A stretch of DNA of 17,750 nucleotides. Origin: DATAQC01 sp038232455. Lineage in GTDB: Bacteria > Actinomycetota > Acidimicrobiia > Acidimicrobiales > AC-14. The notes beneath the pieces are model-generated. The model worked only from the letters and a program-made list of their open reading frames with translations, made no database searches and was not told the origin of the DNA. The translations under genes and the position numbers were made by a program. The stretch lies in assembly GCA_038232455.1 (NCBI GenBank), contig JBBSHU010000062.1, forward strand, positions 1 to 17,750, in the 5' to 3' direction. Below, one piece after another: positions 1 through 6,173 of this stretch; the first letter of the stretch is position 1, and each line of letters opens with the position of its first letter.

Positions 1-54
1 AACGCCTCCCACCCGTTCAACTCCATCGATGAACTCAGCATCGCCATCACCTAG
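1..54 (+). CDS. 3' end of an unidentified CDS (partial)
   Basis: Frame 1 is open from the left edge and reads NASHPFNSIDELSIAIT, then stops at TAG (52-54). Only 17 residues are visible, so the family cannot be named. The tail has a weak resemblance to the C-terminal ends of some transposases, but I would not assign it. It could also be a chance open frame, because the window edge cuts it. Positions 55-189 contain no convincing gene. Confidence 0.3.
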   Translation, partial: NASHPFNSIDELSIAIT

Positions 55-176
55 GTAATACGCGGCGAGCGCCCGAAAACCCCCGCCCACCTGCGGAAAC
101 ACCAAGCCACCGCGTAGCAGCCCGGAAACTCCCGCTAGTGCCCGGCTGCGTGCCCGAACGCAATGACAGCCACCTG

Positions 177-182
177 TAGCCT
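177..182 (+). promoter_or_regulatory. putative -10 box (TAGCCT) of a leaderless ychF transcript
   Basis: TAGCCT matches the actinobacterial SigA -10 pattern TANNNT. It lies exactly 7 nt ahead of the GTG at 190, so transcription would begin at or next to the start codon. No Shine-Dalgarno is present and no clear -35 can be seen. The same arrangement occurs before metG and mfd in this window. Confidence 0.45.
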
Positions 183-189
183 GACCGCC

Positions 190-1266
190 GTGGAACGTCT
201 GGGCCTCGTGGGGCTACCCAACTCGGGAAAGTCGGCCCTGTTCAACGCCCTCACCGGTGGCTCGGCCACGGTGGCCGCCCATCCCTTCTCCACCACCGAG
301 ACCCAGGTAGGCATCGCCCAGGTGAGCGACGCCCGCCTTACCGCCCTTGCGGCGATGAGCCACTCCCAGAAGGTCGTCTCGGCCACCGCCGAGCTGGTCG
401 ACATCGCCGGCCTGGTGGCCGGTGCGGCCGGAGGCGAGGGCCTCGGCAACCGCTTCCTCGGCGGTATCCGCGAGGTCGACGCAGTGCTCCTCGTCCTGCG
501 GGCGTTCGAGGACGACAACGTGATGGGCGCCACCGACCCGCTCGACGACCTCCACACCCTCGAGCTCGAGCTGGTGCTGGCCGACGTCGAGTCGGCCGAG
601 GTTCAGCTGGTCAAGCGCAAGAAGCTGCTGCGCTTCGACCGGTCCGGTGCCGAGGAGGTCGACGCCCTGGAGGCGGCGGTGGCGGCCCTCAATGACGGGA
701 CCCCCCTGTGGCGGTCGACGCTGCGCACCGATCAGCGCGACGCCCTGCGCCCCATGTTCCTGCTCACCAACAAGCCCCTCCTCGTGGTGGTCAACCTCGG
801 CGAGGACCAGGTCGGCAGTGCCGACGAGGTGGTCAAGCCGGTGGCCGCGGAGCTGGGTGACTCCGCCGAGGTGCTGGGCGTGAGCGTGCAGCTCGAGGCC
901 GAGGCCGCCCAGCTCGACGCCGAGTCCCGCGCCGAGTTGCTCGACGGTCTCGGCCTGGGCGAGGGAGCCCTGCCCCGGGTGGTCGGCGCCGCCTATCACC
1001 TGCTGGGCCGGCGCACCTTCCTCACCACCGGCGACAAGGAGTCGCGGGCGTGGACCTTCCGGGCCGGTGCCAAGGCGCCCGAGTGTGCCGGTGTGATCCA
1101 CTCCGACCTGCAACGGGGGTTCATCCGGGCCGAGGTCATCCACTGGGACGCCCTGTTGGAGCTCGGCTCGTGGGCCGCGGCGCGCGATGCCGGAAAGCTG
1201 CGCGTGGAGGGCAAGGAGTACGAGGTTCAAGACGGAGACGTGCTCGAGATCCGCTTCAACGTCTAG
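190..1266 (+). CDS. ychF: YchF/Obg-family ATPase (redox-regulated, ribosome-associated)
   Basis: This is a cytoplasmic P-loop NTPase of the YchF/OLA1 family. The family binds ribosomes and hydrolyses ATP rather than GTP, and is linked to translation and stress responses. With the GTG start at 190 the protein has 358 aa, close to the usual ~363. Visible motifs are the P-loop GLPNSGKS (residues 8-15), switch II DIAGLV (71-76) and NLGE (202-205). The last is the NxxE variant of the G4 motif that gives YchF its ATP preference. A C-terminal TGS domain ends in the typical EYEVQDGDVLEIRFNV. An in-frame ATG at 163 would add nine residues. I prefer GTG 190 because MERLGLVGLPN matches the family N-terminus and a -10 box sits 7 nt upstream, implying a leaderless mRNA. 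It is first in a unit with the DUF192 gene and rsmI. Confidence 0.93.
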   Translation: MERLGLVGLPNSGKSALFNALTGGSATVAAHPFSTTETQVGIAQVSDARLTALAAMSHSQKVVSATAELVDIAGLVAGAAGGEGLGNRFLGGIREVDAVLLVLRAFEDDNVMGATDPLDDLHTLELELVLADVESAEVQLVKRKKLLRFDRSGAEEVDALEAAVAALNDGTPLWRSTLRTDQRDALRPMFLLTNKPLLVVVNLGEDQVGSADEVVKPVAAELGDSAEVLGVSVQLEAEAAQLDAESRAELLDGLGLGEGALPRVVGAAYHLLGRRTFLTTGDKESRAWTFRAGAKAPECAGVIHSDLQRGFIRAEVIHWDALLELGSWAAARDAGKLRVEGKEYEVQDGDVLEIRFNV

Positions 1267-1268
1267 CC

Positions 1269-1598
1269 GTGCCCTGGCTCGTACGAGACGAGACCGTGCT
1301 GGCGGCACTTGAGGTGGCCGAGTCGTTCCGAGACCGTTCCCGCGGGCTGTTGGGGCGCGACGGCGTCGAGGGGGCGATACTCCTGCGCCCGGCCCGTCAG
1401 GTGCACTCGTTCGGAATGCGGTTCCCCCTCGACGTGGCGTTCTGCTCCGGCGACCTGGTCGTGGGCCGCCTGGTGTCGCTGCCGCCGGGACGCATCACCC
1501 GGCCCTCGATCCGGTGTCGCTGCGTGATCGAGGCGGAGGCAGGCGCCTTCGGGCGGTGGGGGTTGAAGACCGGTGACCGTCTCGAGGTGAGGCCATGA
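1269..1598 (+). CDS. DUF192 (UPF0127) family protein
   Basis: A 109-aa protein starting at GTG 1269, only 2 nt after the ychF stop, and overlapping rsmI by an ATGA. It shows the DUF192 pattern: an early ESFRDRSRGLLGR block, the central HSFGMRFPLDVAFC block, then VVGRLVSLPPGRITRP, and a C-terminal GLKTGDRLEV. Many members of this family are secreted or lipoproteins. This one has no signal peptide or membrane segment, so it is probably cytoplasmic. The biochemical function of the family is not established. No Shine-Dalgarno precedes the GTG, so expression probably depends on coupling to ychF. A downstream GTG near 1295 is possible but would trim the first conserved strand. Confidence 0.8.
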   Translation: MPWLVRDETVLAALEVAESFRDRSRGLLGRDGVEGAILLRPARQVHSFGMRFPLDVAFCSGDLVVGRLVSLPPGRITRPSIRCRCVIEAEAGAFGRWGLKTGDRLEVRP

Positions 1599-2443
1599 CC
1601 CCGCAATCGCCTCCCGCCGGGACGCTCGTACTCGTGGCCACGCCGATCGGCAACCTGGGCGACCTCTCGCCCCGGTCTTCGCGGGCCCTGGCCGACGCCG
1701 ACGTCATCGCGTGTGAGGACACCCGACGGACCCGCCAGTTGCTCAGCCACGAGGGCATCGCGGCCGGAGGCCGGCTCGTCACGGTGAACGACCACACCGA
1801 AGCGGCTCAGGTACACGCCCTGTTGGCCCGCCTCGACGCCGGGGAGCGCGTGGCCCTGGTCACCGATGCGGGGATGCCGGCCGTCTCCGATCCCGGCGAG
1901 CGGCTGGTGGCGGCGGCCGCGGCCGCCGGCCACCGGGTGGAAGTCGTGCCCGGCCCCTCGGCCGCTCTCGCCGCCCTGGTGGTGAGCGGACTTCCCACCG
2001 GGCGATTCTGTTTCGAGGGCTTTCTGCCCCGCAAGGGACGAGGCCGGTCCGAGCGGTTGGCCGAGCTGGAAACCGAGCGTCGCACGACGGTTCTGTTCGA
2101 GGCGCCCCACCGGGTGCGCCAGACCATTGCCGACCTTGGCGAGGCCGTCGATCCCCTACGCCGGGTGGTGATCGCCCGTGAGTTGACCAAGGCCTTCGAG
2201 GAGGTCTGGCGAGGAACCCTCGCCGATGCCGGCGTCCATCTGGCCGCCACTGAGCCCCGGGGGGAGTACGTGGTGGTGCTGGACGGGGCGGGCGAGGCTC
2301 CCCCGGCCACAGCCGGCGACGTCGACGACGCCCTGCGGGTTCGCCTCGACGCCGGGATCGACAAGAAGGCGGCCATCGCCGAGGTGGCCGCCGAGCTCGG
2401 CGTGCCCAAACGCCAGGTCTACGACGCCGCTACCCGCCTCTAA
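1595..2443 (+). CDS. rsmI: 16S rRNA (cytidine-1402-2'-O)-methyltransferase RsmI
   Basis: RsmI uses SAM to 2'-O-methylate C1402 in the P-site region of 16S rRNA. The 282-aa product belongs to the tetrapyrrole methylase fold. Diagnostic blocks are ATPIGNLGD (residues 15-23), ACEDTRR (39-45), the NDH motif (65-67), TDAGMP (90-95) and SDPG (98-101). These are followed by PGPSAALAAL, FEGFLPRKG and LFEAPHR. A C-terminal domain reads KKAAIAEVAAELGVPKRQVYDAA, the helical part seen in long RsmI proteins. The ATG overlaps the DUF192 stop (ATGA), and a purine-rich GAGGTGAGG lies just upstream, so the start is secure. The stop TAA (2441-2443) touches a long palindrome that probably terminates the transcript. 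Confidence 0.95.
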   Translation: MTPQSPPAGTLVLVATPIGNLGDLSPRSSRALADADVIACEDTRRTRQLLSHEGIAAGGRLVTVNDHTEAAQVHALLARLDAGERVALVTDAGMPAVSDPGERLVAAAAAAGHRVEVVPGPSAALAALVVSGLPTGRFCFEGFLPRKGRGRSERLAELETERRTTVLFEAPHRVRQTIADLGEAVDPLRRVVIARELTKAFEEVWRGTLADAGVHLAATEPRGEYVVVLDGAGEAPPATAGDVDDALRVRLDAGIDKKAAIAEVAAELGVPKRQVYDAATRL

Positions 2444-2483
2444 GGGTCAGAAAGATAACTACGGTAGTTATCTTCTGGACCCT
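2443..2483. terminator. near-perfect inverted repeat between convergent rsmI and abrB-like gene (likely bidirectional terminator)
   Basis: The arms are 2443-2462 and 2464-2483. They pair at 17 of 20 positions, and the inner 10 bp (AGATAACTAC / GTAGTTATCT) are perfect around a single G. The repeat starts at the last base of the rsmI stop and ends at the stop codon of the minus-strand gene. Its A/T-rich core stands out in this GC-rich genome. There is no long T-run, so intrinsic termination is inferred from position and structure. It could instead be a protein-binding palindrome. Confidence 0.6.
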
Positions 2484-2733
2484 AAACCCGACCAGAACCT
2501 TTGAGGGCGGCGACGCACGGGGCGCACACGAGGCGTTCGCGGTGTTGGCGCAGCTCGGCCGTCGATCCGCAGAACACGCAGGTCCGCTCCACCTTGGTGA
2601 CCACGATGCGGTTGGCGTCGAGGGAGATCTCGACCAGGTCGTGGTTGCCGATGCCGAGGGCGCGGCGGAATTCGATGGGAACGACGATGCGGCCCAGGCC
2701 GTCGATCGTCCGGGTGATTCCGGCGGAGGACAT
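2482..2733 (-). CDS. AbrB/MazE/SpoVT-family DNA-binding protein with C-terminal zinc ribbon
   Basis: An 83-aa minus-strand protein. Residues 1-48 (MSSAGITRTIDGLGRIVVPIEFRRALG...) are a classic AbrB/SpoVT swapped-hairpin DNA-binding domain, as in Bacillus AbrB. The C-terminal part carries two CxxC pairs (C52/C55 and C70/C73), which probably bind zinc. The start is set by GAGGAG (plus-strand 2739-2744) 5 nt ahead of the ATG. A longer frame to 2766 would overlap metG and lacks a ribosome site. Its start codon is only 25 bp from that of metG, so its product could control both this gene and metG, but nothing in the sequence proves that. It converges on rsmI through the palindrome at 2443-2483. The family assignment is firm; the target is unknown. 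Confidence 0.88.
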   Translation of the reverse strand: MSSAGITRTIDGLGRIVVPIEFRRALGIGNHDLVEISLDANRIVVTKVERTCVFCGSTAELRQHRERLVCAPCVAALKGSGRV

Positions 2734-2746
2734 CGGGGCTCCTCGG

Positions 2747-2752
2747 TAGGGT
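2747..2752 (+). promoter_or_regulatory. putative -10 box (TAGGGT) of a leaderless metG transcript
   Basis: TAGGGT fits TANNNT and lies 6 nt before the GTG start at 2759. That would put the transcription start at the start codon. It lies in the 25-bp gap between the divergent abrB-like and metG starts. The same bases (GTAGGG) could act as a weak Shine-Dalgarno, so the leaderless reading is not certain. Confidence 0.45.
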
Positions 2753-2758
2753 ACGAAC

Positions 2759-4261
2759 GTGGCCAAGTTCTACCTGACGACTCCGATCTACTACGTCAAC
2801 GACGCGCCCCACATAGGCCACGCCTACACCACGGTGATCGGCGATGCCGTGTGTCGCTGGCACCGTCTCCTCGGCGACGACGTGCTCTACCTCACCGGCA
2901 CCGACGAGTACGGCCTCAAGAACAGCCAGGCCGCTGCGGCCCTCGACGTGGCGCCCCAGGTGCTGGCGGATCGCAACAGCCAGCGCTTCCGTCAGGCGTG
3001 GGACAGCCTCGACATCGCCTACGACGACTTCATCCGCACCACCGAACCTCGCCACACCACGTCGGTGCAGGCCTTCCTGCGCGCCATCTACGACAACGGC
3101 GACATCGAGCGGGGAACCTACGAAGGCCTCTACTGCGTGGCCTGCGAGGCCTATTACACCGAGGACGAGCTGGTCGACGGCAACTGCCCCATCCACGGGC
3201 GGCCGGTGCAGCGCATGCAGGAGGAGAACTGGTTCTTCCGCCTGTCTCGCTACGAGCAGCGCCTCCTCGACCACTACGAGGCCCACCCCGATGCCGTGAT
3301 CCCCGCCACCCGGCGCAACGAGGTGCTGGGCTTCATCCGCCAGGGCCTGCAGGACATCTCCATCAGCCGCAGCTCGTTCGACTGGGGCGTCCCCCTCCCC
3401 TGGGACCCCACCCACGTCACCTGGGTCTGGTTCGACGCCCTGCCCAACTACCTCACCGCGCCCGGTTACGCGGTCGACTATGAGCGCTTCGCCCACTGGT
3501 GGCCGGCCGACTGGCACCTGGTGGGCAAGGACATCATCCGGTTCCACGCCGTCTACTGGCCGGCCATGCTCATGGCCGCCGGCCTGGAGCCGCCCACGCG
3601 CATCGGCTGTCACGGCTGGCTACTGGTGAGCGGGGAGAAGATGTCCAAGACCCGGCTGAACCAGATCTCACCCGGTCAACTGGTCGACGACCTGGGCACC
3701 GACGCCACCCGCTACCACCTGCTGCGCGACACCACCTTCGGGGCCGACGGCGACTTCTCCTACGAGGGAATGGTGGCCCGCTACAACGCCGATCTGGCCA
3801 ACAACCTCGGGAACCTGCTCTCCCGGGTCACCGCCGTAGTGGGCTCCAAGTGCGGCGGCATGGGGCCCGCCCCCCGGTCCGACAGCCCCCTCGCCGCGGT
3901 GGCCGAGGAGGTCTACAAGGCCACGGCCGACGCCTGGGACCGGCTGGCGCCCGGTGAGGCCCTCGAAGCAACGTGGCGGTTGATCCGCGAGACCAATGCC
4001 CACCTCGAGACCAACGAACCGTGGAAGGCCGACCCCGGTCCCGCGGTCGACGCGGTCATGGGCGACGCCCTCGAGGCCCTGCGCATCGTGACCGTGCTGG
4101 CCTCGCCGGCGGTCCCACGGTCGGCGGCCGAGATCTGGCGGCGCCTGGGCCTGCCCGGGGTGCCCGCTGACCAGCGCCTGCCGGATGCCGCGGCCTGGGG
4201 CGGCTACCCCGGTGGCCTGGCCGTGGAGAAGGGCGCCCCGCTCTTCCCGAGGCGCAAGTAG
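2759..4261 (+). CDS. metG: methionyl-tRNA synthetase (MetRS)
   Basis: MetRS charges tRNA-Met, initiator and elongator, with methionine in the cytoplasm. The 500-aa protein has the class I HIGH signature (H18-I-G-H21) and the second signature KMSKT (294-298). A zinc knuckle with C126, C129, C143 and H146 resembles the single CCCH knuckle of Thermus-type MetRS. The anticodon-binding helical domain follows (RYNADLANNLGNLLSRV onward). The C-terminal Trbp111-like tRNA-binding domain found in some MetRS is absent, which is normal for 500-aa forms. The start is GTG 2759, giving MAKFYLTTPIYYVN, the usual N-terminus. It is first in a metG-tatD-rsmA unit, divergent from the abrB-like gene. Confidence 0.97.
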   Translation: MAKFYLTTPIYYVNDAPHIGHAYTTVIGDAVCRWHRLLGDDVLYLTGTDEYGLKNSQAAAALDVAPQVLADRNSQRFRQAWDSLDIAYDDFIRTTEPRHTTSVQAFLRAIYDNGDIERGTYEGLYCVACEAYYTEDELVDGNCPIHGRPVQRMQEENWFFRLSRYEQRLLDHYEAHPDAVIPATRRNEVLGFIRQGLQDISISRSSFDWGVPLPWDPTHVTWVWFDALPNYLTAPGYAVDYERFAHWWPADWHLVGKDIIRFHAVYWPAMLMAAGLEPPTRIGCHGWLLVSGEKMSKTRLNQISPGQLVDDLGTDATRYHLLRDTTFGADGDFSYEGMVARYNADLANNLGNLLSRVTAVVGSKCGGMGPAPRSDSPLAAVAEEVYKATADAWDRLAPGEALEATWRLIRETNAHLETNEPWKADPGPAVDAVMGDALEALRIVTVLASPAVPRSAAEIWRRLGLPGVPADQRLPDAAAWGGYPGGLAVEKGAPLFPRRK

Positions 4262-4269
4262 TACCCGCC

Positions 4270-5019
4270 ATGGCCTGGACCGACAGCCACTGCCATCTCC
4301 AGTACGACGGCCTTCCCGCCGACACCCTGGCCCTGGCCGAGTCGGCCGGCGTCACCCGCATGGTGTGCATCGGCACCGACGGGCCCCAGTCGGCGGCGGC
4401 GGTCGAGGTGGCCCGGGCCCATCGCGGCATGGTGTGGGCCACCGTGGGCCTGCATCCCCACGACGCCGTCAACGGGGTCGAGACCATCGTCGGCTCGCTC
4501 GACGCCCCCGAGGTGGTGGGGATCGGCGAGTGCGGGCTCGATTACCACTACGACCATTCCCCCCGGGACACCCAGCGCCGGGTGTTCGCCGCCCAGGTGG
4601 CCATGGCCATCGAACGCGATCTGGCCCTGGTGATCCACACCCGGGAGGCGTGGGACGACACGTTCGCCGTCCTGGCCGCCGAGGGTGTGCCCGAGCGCAC
4701 CGTGTTCCATTGCTTCAGCGGCGGTCCCGCCGAGGCCCGCCTGTGCCTCGACATCGGCGCCCACGTGTCGTTCAGCGGGATCCTCACGTTCAAAAGTGCC
4801 GGCGACGTACGCGAGGCTGCGGCTCTCGTCCCCCTCGACCGGGTCCTGGTGGAGACCGACGCGCCCTACCTCACGCCCGTCCCCCACCGGGGTTCCCCCA
4901 ACCACCCGGCCATGGTGGCCCTGGTGGGGGCGGCGCTGGCCGAGGCCCGGGGATGCGACCTCGCCGCGGTGGAGGCGGCCACGTGGGTCAACGCCGAAGC
5001 TGTTTTCGGCCTGGCGTGA
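4270..5019 (+). CDS. tatD: TatD-family metal-dependent hydrolase (DNase)
   Basis: A 249-aa TIM-barrel amidohydrolase-type protein of the TatD family, whose members act as metal-dependent exo- or endodeoxyribonucleases. The metal ligands can all be seen: HCH (H7, H9), E87 in GIGECGLDYH, H123 in VIHTRE, H147 in FHCFSGG and D197 in ETDAPYL. The ATG lies 8 nt after the metG stop and lacks a Shine-Dalgarno, so translation is probably coupled. The stop overlaps the GTG start of rsmA. The metG-tatD-rsmA order is common in Gram-positive bacteria, although the biological role of TatD in this set is not settled. Confidence 0.93.
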   Translation: MAWTDSHCHLQYDGLPADTLALAESAGVTRMVCIGTDGPQSAAAVEVARAHRGMVWATVGLHPHDAVNGVETIVGSLDAPEVVGIGECGLDYHYDHSPRDTQRRVFAAQVAMAIERDLALVIHTREAWDDTFAVLAAEGVPERTVFHCFSGGPAEARLCLDIGAHVSFSGILTFKSAGDVREAAALVPLDRVLVETDAPYLTPVPHRGSPNHPAMVALVGAALAEARGCDLAAVEAATWVNAEAVFGLA

Positions 5020-5849
5020 CGGGGGCGATTCCCGGCCGCCGGGAAGCGAGGGAACTTCTCGACTCCAACGGCCTGAGCCCGAACCGGGCCCTCGGCCAAC
5101 ATTTCGTCGTCGACCCCAACACCGTGCGCCGCATCGCCCGGCTGGCAGCCGTAGGCCCGGGCGATCGCGTGATCGAGGTGGGGGCGGGACTGGGTGCCCT
5201 CACCCTGGCCCTGGCCGAGACCGGCGCCGAGGTCACCGCCGTGGAGATCGACCGGGGGCTGGTACCCCTGCTGCGTCGGATCGTCGAGCCCGCCGGGGTG
5301 ACGGTGGTGGAAGGCGACGCCATGTCCCTCGACTGGAACGCCCTGCTGGGGGACGGCCCTTGGGTATTGGTGGCCAACCTGCCCTACAACGTGGCCACAC
5401 CCCTCATCGCCGACCTGCTTCGCGACGTGTCGTCCATCACCCGCATGCTGGTGATGGTGCAGCGGGAGGCGGGTGAGCGCCTTGTCGCCGGACCGGGCGA
5501 CGTGGGCTACGGAGGGGTGTCGGTGAGGGTGGCCTACTGGGCGGAGGCGGCGGTGGTGGGTCGCGTGCCGGCGAGTGTCTTCCTGCCCCGTCCCGATGTT
5601 GAATCGGTGCTGGTCGAGCTACGGCGCCGAGGCGAGCCGGCGGTGGGTCCCGAGGTCGATCGGGTGCGCCTGTTCGCCCTCATCGCCGCCGGGTTCGGCC
5701 AACGGCGCAAGATGCTGCGGCGGTCTCTGTCCGGGCTGGTCGATGCCGATGCGTTCGCCGCGGCCGAGGTGCGGCCCGAGGCCCGCGCCGAGGAGCTCGA
5801 CCTGGATTCCTGGGCCCGCCTGGCCCGATGTCCGCCTCCAGGGCGATGA
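5016..5849 (+). CDS. rsmA: 16S rRNA (adenine-1518/1519-N6,N6)-dimethyltransferase RsmA (KsgA)
   Basis: RsmA dimethylates two adjacent adenines in the 3' terminal hairpin of 16S rRNA, a late step and checkpoint in 30S assembly. The 277-aa product starts at GTG 5016, overlapping the tatD TGA. It has the N-terminal LGQHFVVDP block (residues 26-34), SAM motif I VIEVGAGLG (52-60), acidic motif II AVEID, and the catalytic NLPYN (121-125). The QREAGERL and FLPRPDVESVLV blocks and a C-terminal helical domain with GFGQRRKMLRRSL follow. The frame stays open upstream through tatD, but no homology exists there, so the overlapping GTG is the sensible start. A lack of RsmA typically gives kasugamycin resistance. 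Confidence 0.95.
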   Translation: MTGAIPGRREARELLDSNGLSPNRALGQHFVVDPNTVRRIARLAAVGPGDRVIEVGAGLGALTLALAETGAEVTAVEIDRGLVPLLRRIVEPAGVTVVEGDAMSLDWNALLGDGPWVLVANLPYNVATPLIADLLRDVSSITRMLVMVQREAGERLVAGPGDVGYGGVSVRVAYWAEAAVVGRVPASVFLPRPDVESVLVELRRRGEPAVGPEVDRVRLFALIAAGFGQRRKMLRRSLSGLVDADAFAAAEVRPEARAEELDLDSWARLARCPPPGR

Positions 5850-5863
5850 CCGCCGGGCGGGTG

Positions 5864-5962
5864 CTACTTGCCGGCGCGCCGCTGCCAGCGGGTGGCCTTC
5901 AGCATCTTCTTGTGCTTCTTCTTGCGCATCCGCTTGCGGCGCTTCTTGATCAGTGAGCCCAT
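5864..5962 (-). CDS. small ribosomal subunit protein bS22 (AURKAIP1/COX24, mS38-like)
   Basis: A 32-aa, extremely basic protein beginning MGSLIKKRRKRMRKKKHKK and ending RWQRRAGK. The pattern is that of the AURKAIP1/COX24 C-terminal domain family. In actinobacteria this is the small protein bS22, seen in mycobacterial 30S structures near the decoding region and related to mitochondrial mS38. That identification rests on recalled family knowledge and the strong pattern match. It lies on the minus strand, 15 nt beyond the rsmA stop and convergent with it. No Shine-Dalgarno precedes the ATG. A TAGCCT -10-like box lies 11 nt upstream on the minus strand, which would give a very short leader. Its size makes it easy to miss in automatic annotation. 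Confidence 0.88.
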   Translation of the reverse strand: MGSLIKKRRKRMRKKKHKKMLKATRWQRRAGK

Positions 5963-5995
5963 GAGTGAAAGGCAGGCTAGCCGGTCGCCACGGAG

Positions 5996-6024
5996 GGTCT
6001 TTCCAGACCTAAGGTCGAAAGACC
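5996..6024. repeat. long inverted repeat upstream of tRNA-Gln, between divergent bS22 and tRNA genes
   Basis: GGTCTTTC (5996-6003) pairs with GAAAGACC (6017-6024). GACCT (6006-6010) pairs with AGGTC (6012-6016), with only a two-base CA bulge between the segments. An alternative local hairpin AAGGTC-GAAA-GACCTT (6011-6026) has a GNRA loop. The centre contains TAAGGT (6010-6015), a possible -10 box for the tRNA. It could be an operator over a promoter or a structured tRNA 5' leader; the sequence cannot separate these. Confidence 0.5.
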
Positions 6025-6025
6025 T

Positions 6026-6098
6026 TCGGGGGTGGTGTAATCGGTAGCACGGCAGCCTTTGGAGCTGTCCGGTTCAGGTTCGAGTCCTGACCCCCGAG
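6026..6098 (+). tRNA. tRNA-Gln (anticodon TTG)
   Basis: A full cloverleaf can be drawn by hand. The acceptor stem is TCGGGGG (6026-6032) with CCCCCGA (6091-6097). The D stem is GTG/CAC, and the anticodon stem is GCAGC/GCTGT around the loop CTTTGGA (anticodon TTG, 6059-6061). The variable region has five bases (6069-6073). The T stem TCAGG/CCTGA encloses TTCGAGT. The discriminator base is G6098 and CCA is encoded (6099-6101). A U1-A72 pair is a known glutamine tRNA identity trait. It decodes CAA, and CAG by wobble. It sits 72 nt ahead of glmU, a placement seen in other actinobacteria, and may be co-transcribed with it. Confidence 0.95.
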
Positions 6099-6173
6099 CC
6101 AGTCACCCTGCTCATGGGGCCCGCCGGGCCGAGGTCCGCTCGACCGACACCTCCGACAGGGTAGAAAGGACCG

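Noticed and set aside
214..1308. 364-codon minus-strand frame opposite ychF
   Set aside because: YchF motifs on the plus strand are complete. The antisense protein is low-complexity Gly/Val/His/Gln.
4185..5015. Upstream extension of the rsmA frame through tatD
   Set aside because: The extension is Arg/Pro/Gly-rich, opposite in phase to the well-supported tatD, and has no similarity to the RsmA N-terminus.
6118..6130. GGCCC-GCC-GGGCC hairpin between tRNA-Gln and glmU as a terminator
   Set aside because: There is no U-tract and such short GC palindromes are common here, so the evidence is too weak for a separate feature.
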